Made by a program: the position numbers and the translations under genes. The notes under the pieces were generated by a model that had not been told where the DNA came from, made no database searches, and worked only from the letters and a program-made list of their open reading frames with translations. From Bacteroidales bacterium (GTDB lineage Bacteria; Bacteroidota; Bacteroidia; Bacteroidales; UBA4417), in contig JADJGZ010000028.1 in assembly GCA_016707785.1 (NCBI GenBank), positions 1-43,781 on the forward strand: 43,781 bases of DNA, read 5' to 3'. Numbering within the stretch: the stretch's first letter is position 1; each line of letters opens with the position of its first letter. Of this stretch, positions 26,803-34,426 are shown one piece after another.

Positions 26803-27506
26803 TGATCCAGATAGAAAGATTATATAAAAAGTATGGAAAAGTCAAGGCTCTGAAAGGAATCAACCTCACTTTTAATCTTGATCAGGTTGTAGCATTGGTG
26901 GGTCCGAATGCTTCCGGTAAGACTACCTTAATTAAATGTCTGTTAGGTATGGTGATACCTGATGAAGGCCGGATTCTGTTCGATGGGAAAGATATTAAAG
27001 GTGATGTGCAGTATAAAAAAAGAATAGGCTATATGCCCCAAATCGGCCGTTATCCGGATAACATGCTAATGGGCTACTTATTCGGTATGATGAAAGACCT
27101 GGGTAAAATCCGCCTGAAGGATAACTTTGATGAAGAACTGATAGTTACTTTTCATCTTGAAGAAATGTTTGGCAAACCAATGCGGGTGCTTTCAGGAGGT
27201 ACAAGGCAAAAAGTAAGTGCAGCACTTGCATTCATGTTCAATCCTGATGTAATTATACTCGATGAGCCCACAGCCGGTCTTGACCCATTAGCTTCAGAAA
27301 TCCTGAAACAAAAGATTCATAAAGAAAGAGAAGCTGGCAAACTCCTCATTGTAACTTCGCATATTATGAGTGAAGTCGAAGAAATTGCTGACAGCATAGC
27401 CTATATTGTTGAGGGGGAAGCATTATTTTACAAAAGCATAGCTGAAATTAAATCCGAATCGGGAGAAGAGAGGTTAGGAAAAGCGTTGTTCCATTTGCTA
27501 AAATAA
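26802..27506 (+). CDS. nosF: NosF, ABC transporter ATP-binding protein (copy B)
   Basis: ATPase of the complete nos operon. 234 residues with Walker A GPNASGKT (34-41), signature LSGGTRQKV, Walker B VIILDEP and the TSH switch. Compared with copy A about 24 positions differ, mostly conservative, with replacements such as R89L, R95G and R103I in the helical subdomain that faces the permease. Translationally coupled to nosD by a one-base overlap and 6 bases from nosY. Confidence 0.95.
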   Translation: MIQIERLYKKYGKVKALKGINLTFNLDQVVALVGPNASGKTTLIKCLLGMVIPDEGRILFDGKDIKGDVQYKKRIGYMPQIGRYPDNMLMGYLFGMMKDLGKIRLKDNFDEELIVTFHLEEMFGKPMRVLSGGTRQKVSAALAFMFNPDVIILDEPTAGLDPLASEILKQKIHKEREAGKLLIVTSHIMSEVEEIADSIAYIVEGEALFYKSIAEIKSESGEERLGKALFHLLK

Positions 27507-27512
27507 TCTGCT

Positions 27513-28280
27513 ATGCGAAAAATTAGTAAATATGTTTTACATGACATTTTAAGAAATCGTATACTTGTGGCATATGTGGTACTGCTATCTTTAAGTTCTT
27601 TTGGTCTATTCTTGATGAATGAAGATGTATCCAAAGGACTTAGCAGCTTGCTTACAGTGCTTTTAATTGTGGTTCCCCTAGTAAGTATTCTATTCACGAC
27701 CATATACTTCTTTAATTCTTACGAATTCATTGAATTGCTTGTATCGCAACCCTTGAAACGCAGTAATATTCTGTTAGGTGTCTATTGTGGTGTCGGACTT
27801 TCACTGCTGCTTGCATTCTGGTTAGGGATAGGTTTACCGGTACTAATCTTCGATGCAACTATTGTGGGCTGGTATTTCTTATTATCAGGTACTCTTCTAA
27901 CTATGGTATTTGTATCCCTTGCATTTTTGGCATCGGTACTTACACGCGACAAAGCTCGAGGAATCGGAATCTCTGTGTTGCTATGGTTTTATTTCACGTT
28001 AATCTTTGATGGTATAATACTGATGGTGATGTTTGCCTTTTCAGATTATCCATTGGAAAAATTAACTATATTTATGAGTTGCTTTAATCCTGTTGATCTC
28101 GCTCGCATACTGGTGCTGTTAAAGATGGATATTTCTGCATTGATGGGTTACACTGGTGCAATTTTCAACCAGTTTTTCGGATCTTCCTTTGGTATAGTGC
28201 TTGCGGTTACAGTAATGCTTACCTGGGTTTTGGTTCCTATTGTAATCGCTTTACGGATATTCAAAGGAAAAAATTTGTGA
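27513..28280 (+). CDS. nosY: NosY, ABC transporter permease (copy B)
   Basis: A 255-residue permease with about six membrane helices, the partner of NosF copy B. It begins MRKISKYVLHDILRNRILVAY; nearly all transmembrane segments match copy A, with changes mainly at the ends and in helix 3. Last gene of the plus-strand nos operon, followed by a hairpin terminator. Confidence 0.94.
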   Translation: MRKISKYVLHDILRNRILVAYVVLLSLSSFGLFLMNEDVSKGLSSLLTVLLIVVPLVSILFTTIYFFNSYEFIELLVSQPLKRSNILLGVYCGVGLSLLLAFWLGIGLPVLIFDATIVGWYFLLSGTLLTMVFVSLAFLASVLTRDKARGIGISVLLWFYFTLIFDGIILMVMFAFSDYPLEKLTIFMSCFNPVDLARILVLLKMDISALMGYTGAIFNQFFGSSFGIVLAVTVMLTWVLVPIVIALRIFKGKNL

Positions 28281-28300
28281 TACAAGTAGCTGATCCTATT

Positions 28301-28342
28301 AAAAAATCCCGGATTGAACATCAATACAACCCGGGATTTTTT
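28301..28342. terminator. Bidirectional hairpin terminator between nosY copy B and FAS1
   Basis: A 12-bp perfect stem (AAAAAATCCCGG at 28301-28312 pairing with 28331-28342) with an 18-base loop, in the 79-base gap between convergent genes. Poly-A before and poly-T after make it an intrinsic terminator on both strands. The loop length equals that of the copy A hairpin. Confidence 0.85.
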
Positions 28343-28359
28343 TGTTGTTGGTTCACAAT

Positions 28360-28935
28360 CTATCTTGCCGGTGGCAACAGAACCGCATCAATGACATGAA
28401 TTATTCCATTGCTGCAAGGTACTGAAGCAACAATACCTGCGCCGTTCACTGTAACTTCTCCGTCTTTTACACCCATGGTGACTTTCCCCCCGTTAACCAT
28501 ACCGAGCGTTTGTCCATCTTTAAAGAATGATTGATCAAGTTTGCCAACATAAACATGATATTCGAGGATATTTCGCAAATCTGCTTTTTTCTCTGGCTTA
28601 ACAAGTCCTTCAACGGTGCCCTTCGGTAACTTATTGAAAGCGTCATTGGTTGGTGCAAAAACTGTAAACGGACCCGCGTTCGACAATACATCAACATATT
28701 CAGCAGCTTGCAGGGCGGCTACCAGTGTTGTGTGATCTGCTGAACCAACAGCCACTTTAACAACGTCTTTTTGTGATGCATCATCCTCAACTCCGGATTG
28801 TCCGGAAAGAGGAACAGTTGTGGTTTTAGGGGCTGAACTGTTATTACTACTTTCTTTTACTCCGGAATTGCATGAGCTGATAACCAAAGAAATGGCCAGA
28901 AAGCCAACGAAAATGAATGTAATTGATTTTCTCAT
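28360..28935 (-). CDS. FAS1 (fasciclin) domain lipoprotein, copy B
   Basis: A 191-residue lipoprotein (signal MRKSITFIFVGFLAISLVISSC) with one FAS1 domain. The folded part is nearly identical to copy A (VAVGSADHTTLVAALQAAEY, TVFAPTNDAF, KLDQSFFKDGQ), while the linker after the lipid Cys has diverged (SSNNSSAPKTTTVPLSG). Retained domain and drifting linker fit selection on the domain. Its position next to nosY is the same as in copy A. Confidence 0.9.
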   Translation of the reverse strand: MRKSITFIFVGFLAISLVISSCNSGVKESSNNSSAPKTTTVPLSGQSGVEDDASQKDVVKVAVGSADHTTLVAALQAAEYVDVLSNAGPFTVFAPTNDAFNKLPKGTVEGLVKPEKKADLRNILEYHVYVGKLDQSFFKDGQTLGMVNGGKVTMGVKDGEVTVNGAGIVASVPCSNGIIHVIDAVLLPPAR

Positions 28936-28972
28936 ACGAAATAATTTTGGGTTATGAATATTGATTAAGGTA

Positions 28973-28992
28973 TTAAGTACAAATATACTTAA
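28973..28992 (-). promoter_or_regulatory. Inverted repeat over the FAS1 copy B promoter
   Basis: The same palindrome TTAAGTA-N6-TACTTAA as at 2418-2437, 38 bases upstream of the start codon in both cases, with TATATTTG on the minus strand (28980-28987). Sequence on either side of the palindrome has drifted, so the repeat itself seems conserved. Confidence 0.65.
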
Positions 28993-29372
28993 ATATAAAA
29001 CAATAGCCTGTAATTATTAATATTAGAAGACCTTATTATCTTCTGTAATTATAAACAATTCGCTATCGTCGGATTCAAAATTTTCTGCATTCTGAACCCT
29101 GTATCCTTAAACATAGTTTTTGGCACTATCGGTAACCGGGCTTGTTTTATAAAGCTATTGCTGCCCTGATCTGTAAAAATATGGATTTACCTTAAAGGTT
29201 TATTACTCAAGAATGGTTGAATTTAGAAGAATGCAATACTTTTCAGAAAATGGAACGGATAAACTATCCAATCAGGGGCTCTAACAGTTTCTTATCAATT
29301 CTGCTTAAACCTGATGGCGTTTATCCGTTCCTATTAAACCATGAAAATATAAAAACAATTTCTGTGATCGGC
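28993..29372. other. Intergenic region with no recognisable gene
   Basis: About 380 AT-rich bases between the FAS1 promoter and the 3' end of the NO reductase gene. A 62-codon open frame at 29217-29405 has no start context or family look and overlaps the reductase end. Nothing else was recognised. Confidence 0.5.
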
Positions 29373-30998
29373 TTATGCTTTAGGCAGCAAATCAGTTGTT
29401 CTTAATTTTGGAGCTTTGAAAATACCTAGCAATCCGTTTATCCCTACAGTCATGATAATGTTATATAGGAAAGCTATAAAAGCAATTAAAAGCAGCGCTC
29501 CGGAAATTGCAGCCAGCACCATGTATGGCATGAATTCACCATTGATGTATAAAGTGCGTCGCAGCATTCCATGTAATCCGGCCATTCCCATAAAGGCTCC
29601 CATTCCGATACCGCCAAGCAGATGACACCAGAAATGAATATTGGTAAGTTTCTCACTATAGAGCTTGGCTCCATTTGTTAGAATCGGCAACAGGAAATAA
29701 ATAGCTGAATACAAAGTCATGCTTAATCCAACAAGAATAGCTACATGCACATGTGGCCCGATGATCCATTGAGTATTATGCAATATCCTGTTGAGTCCAA
29801 GATCGGCTTGCATGATACCAGCCGGAACCGCAAGTGCAAATCCAAGTAAACCACCTAACAGGAATTTTAACGGATTCGACATTTTCAATGGTCGTGCACT
29901 CCATAAAGTAGCAAGTGTGATGAAAAATGCAAGACCTTGAGTAATTAGTTCAAAAGCTGTGACCATTTCTCCTGAAACAACCTTTAGCCATCCGGGTTGC
30001 CCCTGGTCACTCATTAGGTGATGTGACCAAACCGTCCAGGATACAATCAATTCGAGGAGCAAGGCAGCACGAGCCCAGTTTTCCATAAAAAGTTTCTTTC
30101 CGGTGATCAGTGTGGCAAGCAGGTACCAGGTACCGGCAACAAATATCAGCACCAAACCATCAGCAATAAGGTCAAGTCCCCACCAAAACCAGTTTTTGTA
30201 AAGCAATGCATCAACGGCTGTTTCTTTCAGATCAAATCCGAGTAAAGACCCTACCATATAAACAAGTATCAGTACACCTGTAAAAAGTATAATTGCGGCA
30301 TTCAGGGCAACATCTACTGTACCTCTTGCAATAGCAGCAACAGGGAGTGATACAAGATGTTCTTTCCGGTCTTCCTTTTTCTTAAAGAGATTTTTTAATC
30401 CACTGTACCCAAACGCTGATCCCATTAAAGCAGCTACAGGTTGTTTTTGCCAACCATCAGGAGTATACACAATGGTTTTAAAAATATTTATAACAAACAA
30501 CACTGTTCCGACCATGACTATGGCAATTCCCAAAATAAAAAAGGTACCACCTACTACACTGAATTGTGTAAAATCGGCGGGCAGCGGCCAATATAGGGTA
30601 TAAAGCGGTGCATAATGTGATATAAAACCGGCTGCCCAGAAAATAAAGGTACCGATGGCAATGCACCAGAACGTCCAGTTGGCCATTTTGATACTCCACA
30701 GGGGTTTATTCATCAGAAAAGGAACGAGAAACAAAAATGCACCAAAAACAATGGAGTAGGTGGATCCAAAGATACCAACCAGGGGATGTGCTGTTAGTAT
30801 GGCAAAATATTGATTTGTGGTAACTGCGTCAATCGGTGTGACAGCATACATACGCATGATCATCCCTTCGATCACCACCAGCCCGTAATAAAGAAGACCG
30901 ACAACGACAAAACGAAGGGTAATTTTCTGCATAGGAGTGAGGGAGGTGTGTTTGAAAAGTCCCAGTTCTCCATTCATTAAGGTATTTATATAGCTCAT
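29373..30998 (-). CDS. Non-canonical heme-copper-family NO reductase, catalytic subunit
   Basis: A 541-residue membrane protein with 12 or more helices of the heme-copper oxidase fold; expected activity is 2 NO to N2O. Visible ligands: His71 (low-spin heme, LTAHPLVG), His326-His327 (non-heme metal, WSHHLM), His416 and His418 (high-spin and low-spin heme, GPHVHV). Helix VI reads WWGLDLIADGL: where canonical NorB has HLWVEG, Asp276 replaces the metal-ligand His and Asp280 the Glu. There is no Tyr crosslink motif, which argues against an oxygen reductase. In an operon after subunit II (32 bases) and an Rrf2 gene. An NO-unrelated oxidase of odd type is the alternative. Confidence 0.85.
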   Translation of the reverse strand: MSYINTLMNGELGLFKHTSLTPMQKITLRFVVVGLLYYGLVVIEGMIMRMYAVTPIDAVTTNQYFAILTAHPLVGIFGSTYSIVFGAFLFLVPFLMNKPLWSIKMANWTFWCIAIGTFIFWAAGFISHYAPLYTLYWPLPADFTQFSVVGGTFFILGIAIVMVGTVLFVINIFKTIVYTPDGWQKQPVAALMGSAFGYSGLKNLFKKKEDRKEHLVSLPVAAIARGTVDVALNAAIILFTGVLILVYMVGSLLGFDLKETAVDALLYKNWFWWGLDLIADGLVLIFVAGTWYLLATLITGKKLFMENWARAALLLELIVSWTVWSHHLMSDQGQPGWLKVVSGEMVTAFELITQGLAFFITLATLWSARPLKMSNPLKFLLGGLLGFALAVPAGIMQADLGLNRILHNTQWIIGPHVHVAILVGLSMTLYSAIYFLLPILTNGAKLYSEKLTNIHFWCHLLGGIGMGAFMGMAGLHGMLRRTLYINGEFMPYMVLAAISGALLLIAFIAFLYNIIMTVGINGLLGIFKAPKLRTTDLLPKA

Positions 30999-31030
30999 AT
31001 CAACAAGTTTTTTTATTTAAAGTGTTCAAA

Positions 31031-31576
31031 TTAATCTGTTACTTCGACAACATCCTTTTCAATCATAAACACACCGGCAGGACCGGAGTACTCGGTTGAA
31101 CGGATAGAGTAAACACCTGCTCTGTCGAACTGCCATAAAATGTCATTGTTGTGCCCGGGTAAAACCTGCATCTGGAAAACCATGGTATTGTCGTTACGAA
31201 ACAATCCAAATCCATAGGTCAGATCAGCTGATTTAACATTAAATAAAACCTTGTCATTAGTCTTAATCACCATTTTCTCTGCCGGTAGCTGAAATTTGTG
31301 ATTCTGAACACTGATGTCAAAAACCTTGTCTGCTTTGATGTTTTCCCTGTTCATATCCATTGGTTTCCAGGGTATGGTATGCAGGGTAACCATATGGATT
31401 GTTACACCCAACAGGATAAGAAATCCCACAAAAGTGTAAAAGAAGGCCGGCTTCACTTTAGAAGGACCTTTAGTGGTTACACGATAGGCGAACCATCCCA
31501 TCAGTGCCAGGATCGCAAGCACATATAAAGTGTAAATTAATGTTTGTCCCTGAAGGACAGTGTTCGAGTCTACCAT
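31031..31576 (-). CDS. Subunit II (cupredoxin) of the NO reductase, CuA ligands lost
   Basis: A 181-residue protein with two membrane helices (about residues 13-33 and 45-65) and a cupredoxin domain (KVFDISVQNHKFQLP, VLPGHNNDILWQFDRAGVYSIRSTEYSG). In CuA-bearing subunits the site is His plus CxxxCxxxHxxM; here the positions read Tyr121, Ser160, Ser164, Gly168 and Met171, so no CuA can form. Electrons must reach the catalytic subunit another way. Between the Rrf2 gene (50 bases) and the catalytic subunit. Confidence 0.85.
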   Translation of the reverse strand: MVDSNTVLQGQTLIYTLYVLAILALMGWFAYRVTTKGPSKVKPAFFYTFVGFLILLGVTIHMVTLHTIPWKPMDMNRENIKADKVFDISVQNHKFQLPAEKMVIKTNDKVLFNVKSADLTYGFGLFRNDNTMVFQMQVLPGHNNDILWQFDRAGVYSIRSTEYSGPAGVFMIEKDVVEVTD

Positions 31577-31625
31577 AATTTCTCGTTTTAGATTAATGAT
31601 TAACGGGTTCTAATTATTGTTGCAA

Positions 31626-32033
31626 TCAGATTTGTTTACTGCGGCTCAAATCAGCAAGTGTCGTTGTCTTTAATGTTTCGAGAAAGGTCTGTTTTGGTTT
31701 TTCCCAAATTTGATGTAATGCACATGGTTTATCAACCGGGCATACAGTATTGCCCAATACACAACCTTCAAAGGATAAAAGTCCTTCCACCGAATCGATA
31801 ATTTCGGAAAAATAGATTGTGTCAAGTGACCTGGCAAAAACGTAACCACCGCTTCTACCACGGGTAGCCTTAATAAATCCGTTTTTGGATAAATCGGTTA
31901 GTAAACGCATGAGATAGCGCTTGGGAATATGAAGTTCTTCAAACAGATTCTTGGCTGAAAACTTTGTTTCGCTATTGAGCGCCATATAAGTGAGAATACG
32001 AAGCGCGTGTTCAGATGTTTTGCTGATAAACAT
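31626..32033 (-). CDS. Rrf2-family regulator with a Cys cluster (NsrR-like), copy 2
   Basis: A 135-residue Rrf2 protein; N-terminal helix-turn-helix (FEELHIPKRYLMRLLTDLSK) and wing GRSGGYVF. Cys91, Cys98 and Cys104 (CVLGNTVCPVDKPC) have the same C-x6-C-x5-C spacing as the first Rrf2. First gene of the operon with the NO reductase subunits, so probably an autoregulated NO-responsive repressor. Its -7 box is TATATTTG (minus strand, 32063-32070). Confidence 0.9.
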   Translation of the reverse strand: MFISKTSEHALRILTYMALNSETKFSAKNLFEELHIPKRYLMRLLTDLSKNGFIKATRGRSGGYVFARSLDTIYFSEIIDSVEGLLSFEGCVLGNTVCPVDKPCALHQIWEKPKQTFLETLKTTTLADLSRSKQI

Positions 32034-32035
32034 AA

Positions 32036-32070
32036 ATTAATACTTTCAGGTATTATTTAATGCAAATATA
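32036..32070 (-). promoter_or_regulatory. Promoter and palindrome of the Rrf2-NO reductase operon
   Basis: Minus-strand TATATTTG (32063-32070) matches TAnnTTTG. Between it and the start codon is the palindrome TAATAC-N6-GTATTA (about 32038-32055), which would lie just after the transcription start, a place suited to repressor binding. Its half-site differs from the FAS1 palindrome, so it need not be bound by the same protein. Confidence 0.5.
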
Positions 32071-32256
32071 TGTAAATAGGGATGCCAATAGGATAATGAA
32101 ATGTTTTTTTAATTTAATTAAGTCTAATGCCCCCTGGTGCATTCCGTGTATTAAAATGATGCCGGTGATGGATGCATCAGAGTAATTATGGTTCTTTTTT
32201 GTTAATTTATTGTTAATCGACCTGTAAGCATTCTCAATAACAGAAGAACAATTACT

Positions 32257-32264
32257 TACTTTTG
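32257..32264 (+). promoter_or_regulatory. Probable -7 promoter box for the metal-efflux operon
   Basis: TACTTTTG matches TAnnTTTG, 17 bases before the ATG at 32282. No clear -33 element was seen. Confidence 0.4.
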
Positions 32265-32281
32265 CTTTTTATCATGAAAGA

Positions 32282-32713
32282 ATGATGGTTTTGAAATCTA
32301 TAAAGACGTTCTTTATATTTCTTGCCGGTTGCATACTGGTTGGGCATGCCATTATTCCACATCACCATCATATTGCTGTTAGCAAGTTTGTCGCAGAAAT
32401 TATTAATCATCACCATGACAACGATTCTGAGTCACCGGCTAGTCATTCGCATGAGCACGATGGTGGCAAAACAAGCAAGTTTGTTTTAGATCAGGTCATC
32501 ATTTTCCGCTCAGGTGCCTTGCGATCAGCCCCAGTTCTTGCTTCAGATTCTTTTTTGGATTTTGATCATAGCCAGCAATTAGTTGCTTTTTTACCATATA
32601 TACATCAGAATATAATTCCGGAATCCACCCTATTCCGACGAACTGATCATCAGAAACCTTCTATCTTCTTTTTGAGTCGGGATATTCAATTCCGCGGTCC
32701 TCCTGCTGCCTAG
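32282..32713 (+). CDS. His-rich exported small protein upstream of metal efflux genes
   Basis: A 143-residue protein with an N-terminal membrane or signal segment (TFFIFLAGCILVGHAIIP) followed by three His clusters: PHHHH, NHHHDND and SHSHEHD. It resembles the DUF6769-type proteins that I recall preceding CzcCBA or CusCBA operons in Bacteroidota. It likely binds Zn, Cu or a similar ion in the periplasm and hands it to the pump or senses it. A second ATG follows directly. 184 bases precede the adaptor gene and hold no other frame. Confidence 0.75.
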   Translation: MMVLKSIKTFFIFLAGCILVGHAIIPHHHHIAVSKFVAEIINHHHDNDSESPASHSHEHDGGKTSKFVLDQVIIFRSGALRSAPVLASDSFLDFDHSQQLVAFLPYIHQNIIPESTLFRRTDHQKPSIFFLSRDIQFRGPPAA

Positions 32714-32897
32714 GTTTCGGCTTTCTTTTTCTTTTTTAGGAATATCCTGCGTTTGCAGGTATTGTCAGTTTTGTTAGCCAACCATCCTTTCATTTTTCCT
32801 CCTTTTGTTTGTCAAGAGTGTATTCCCATATAAGGATTATTTACTCATTCCGTAGAATGACCATAATGCACAGATTTGTAACCATTAAACTAGTCTC

Positions 32898-34412
32898 ATG
32901 AATCTAAGAATTTTCATCATTGCCATACTTGCGACACTGCTTTCAGCCTGTTCGCAGAACCAGAAGGATGATAAAAAAGCTTCTGAAGCTGCCTCGCATG
33001 ATGAGGTTAGTCTTAAATTAACATCATATAATCCGGACTATGAGGTTTTTGCCGAAGCTGCACCTTTTGTTGCAGGTGAGAAATCCCGTGTGCTTTCACA
33101 TTTTACGCATATCCCTGAATTTAAAGCAGTTATCGATGGAAGTATAACGATCCGGCTCATTATTGGGAATAAGGAGGTAAAGCAAAAGCTTGATCAGCCT
33201 ACACGCAAGGGAATCTACGACTTTAGCCTTATTCCCGATACTCCAGGCAAAGGACAGATTATCTATGATATTTCCAATAGTAAAGGAAAATCACAATTGG
33301 TGGTTGAAGGAATCACGGTTTTTTCTAAAGAAGAAGATGCTGTAAAAGCTGCCCAGGCTTTGGTGAAATCTTCGCCATTTTCGGCAGTATTTACAAAAGA
33401 ACAATCATGGAAAATTGATTTTGCCACTGAAATGCCCCATTCTGAACCTTTCGGACAGGTCATTAAAACCATTGCCCAGGTTCAATCAGCGCAGGGCGAT
33501 GAAATTATGGTTTCAGCAAAAACCAGCGGAATATTAACATTTTCTGCAAGTAATGTGCTGGAAGGCAAAAGTGTTTCATCCGGTCAGCTTTTGTGCACTG
33601 TTTCAGGAAGCAGCATGGCTGAGAATAATTCAGAAGTCCGGTTTGTGGAAGCCCGCAATAATTATGAGAAGGCAAAAGCCGATTTTGAGCGGATGACAGA
33701 GCTTGCAAAGGATAAAATAGTTTCTGATAAAGATTTTTTAGTGGCAAAAAACCAATATGAAAACTCTAAAGCAATTTTCGACAATCTTAAAGCCAATTTC
33801 AGTGCAAAGGGACAAAATATAAGTAGTCCGATGAGTGGATTCATTAAACAACTTTTTGTCCAAAACGGTCAATATGTAGAAGCTGGTCAGCCAATTGTAA
33901 GTATTTCGCAAAACAAAACCCTGGTGTTACTCGCGGAAGTGCAGCAAAAATATGCGGCTTTATTGGGTAATATATCTGATGCCAATATTCGCATACCAAA
34001 TAATGATCAGGCATTTACATTGGCTCAGTTGAATGGAAAAGTATTGTCGTATGGGCGGAATACAAATAGCGACAATTATCTGATCCCAGTAAGTATACAG
34101 ATTGATAATAAAGGAAACTTCATTTCAGGAGGGTTCGTTGAAATGTATCTTAAAACCACTGCCAATACCCAGGCTTTAACGATCCCCAATGAAGCCTTAA
34201 TGGAAGAACAAGGCAACTATTTCGTTTACGTTCAGATAAATCCTGAACTTTTCGAGAAACGTGAAGTTTTTCCGGGAGCAACTGATGGCTTAAGAACAGA
34301 GCTGATAAAAGGTATTTCCATGAACGACCGGATCGTTACCAGAGGTGCCACACTGGTTAAGCTTTCCCAGGCTTCAGGTGCTTTGGATGCTCATTCAGGA
34401 CATGTTCATTAA
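32898..34412 (+). CDS. Metal-efflux RND adaptor (CusB/CzcB-like) lipoprotein
   Basis: A 504-residue periplasmic adaptor with a lipoprotein signal (LLSAC, Cys18). It is longer than the first adaptor because of an N-terminal beta domain (residues about 35-150) seen in heavy-metal MFPs. The hairpin (ARNNYEKAKADFERMTELAK) and barrel-sandwich parts (SPMSGFIKQLFVQNGQYVEAG) are clear. The last residues ALDAHSGHVH are His-containing. 14 bases before the pump gene, with an AGGAG-like site in between. Confidence 0.9.
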   Translation: MNLRIFIIAILATLLSACSQNQKDDKKASEAASHDEVSLKLTSYNPDYEVFAEAAPFVAGEKSRVLSHFTHIPEFKAVIDGSITIRLIIGNKEVKQKLDQPTRKGIYDFSLIPDTPGKGQIIYDISNSKGKSQLVVEGITVFSKEEDAVKAAQALVKSSPFSAVFTKEQSWKIDFATEMPHSEPFGQVIKTIAQVQSAQGDEIMVSAKTSGILTFSASNVLEGKSVSSGQLLCTVSGSSMAENNSEVRFVEARNNYEKAKADFERMTELAKDKIVSDKDFLVAKNQYENSKAIFDNLKANFSAKGQNISSPMSGFIKQLFVQNGQYVEAGQPIVSISQNKTLVLLAEVQQKYAALLGNISDANIRIPNNDQAFTLAQLNGKVLSYGRNTNSDNYLIPVSIQIDNKGNFISGGFVEMYLKTTANTQALTIPNEALMEEQGNYFVYVQINPELFEKREVFPGATDGLRTELIKGISMNDRIVTRGATLVKLSQASGALDAHSGHVH

Positions 34413-34426
34413 GAAAGGAGACGAAA

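Noticed and set aside
29217..29405. A 62-codon plus-strand frame
   Set aside because: Runs into the 3' end of the NO reductase gene on the other strand, has no promoter or recognisable motif.
32036..32057. The same operator as in front of the FAS1 genes
   Set aside because: The half-sites (TAATAC versus TTAAGTA) differ, so I do not claim a shared regulator.
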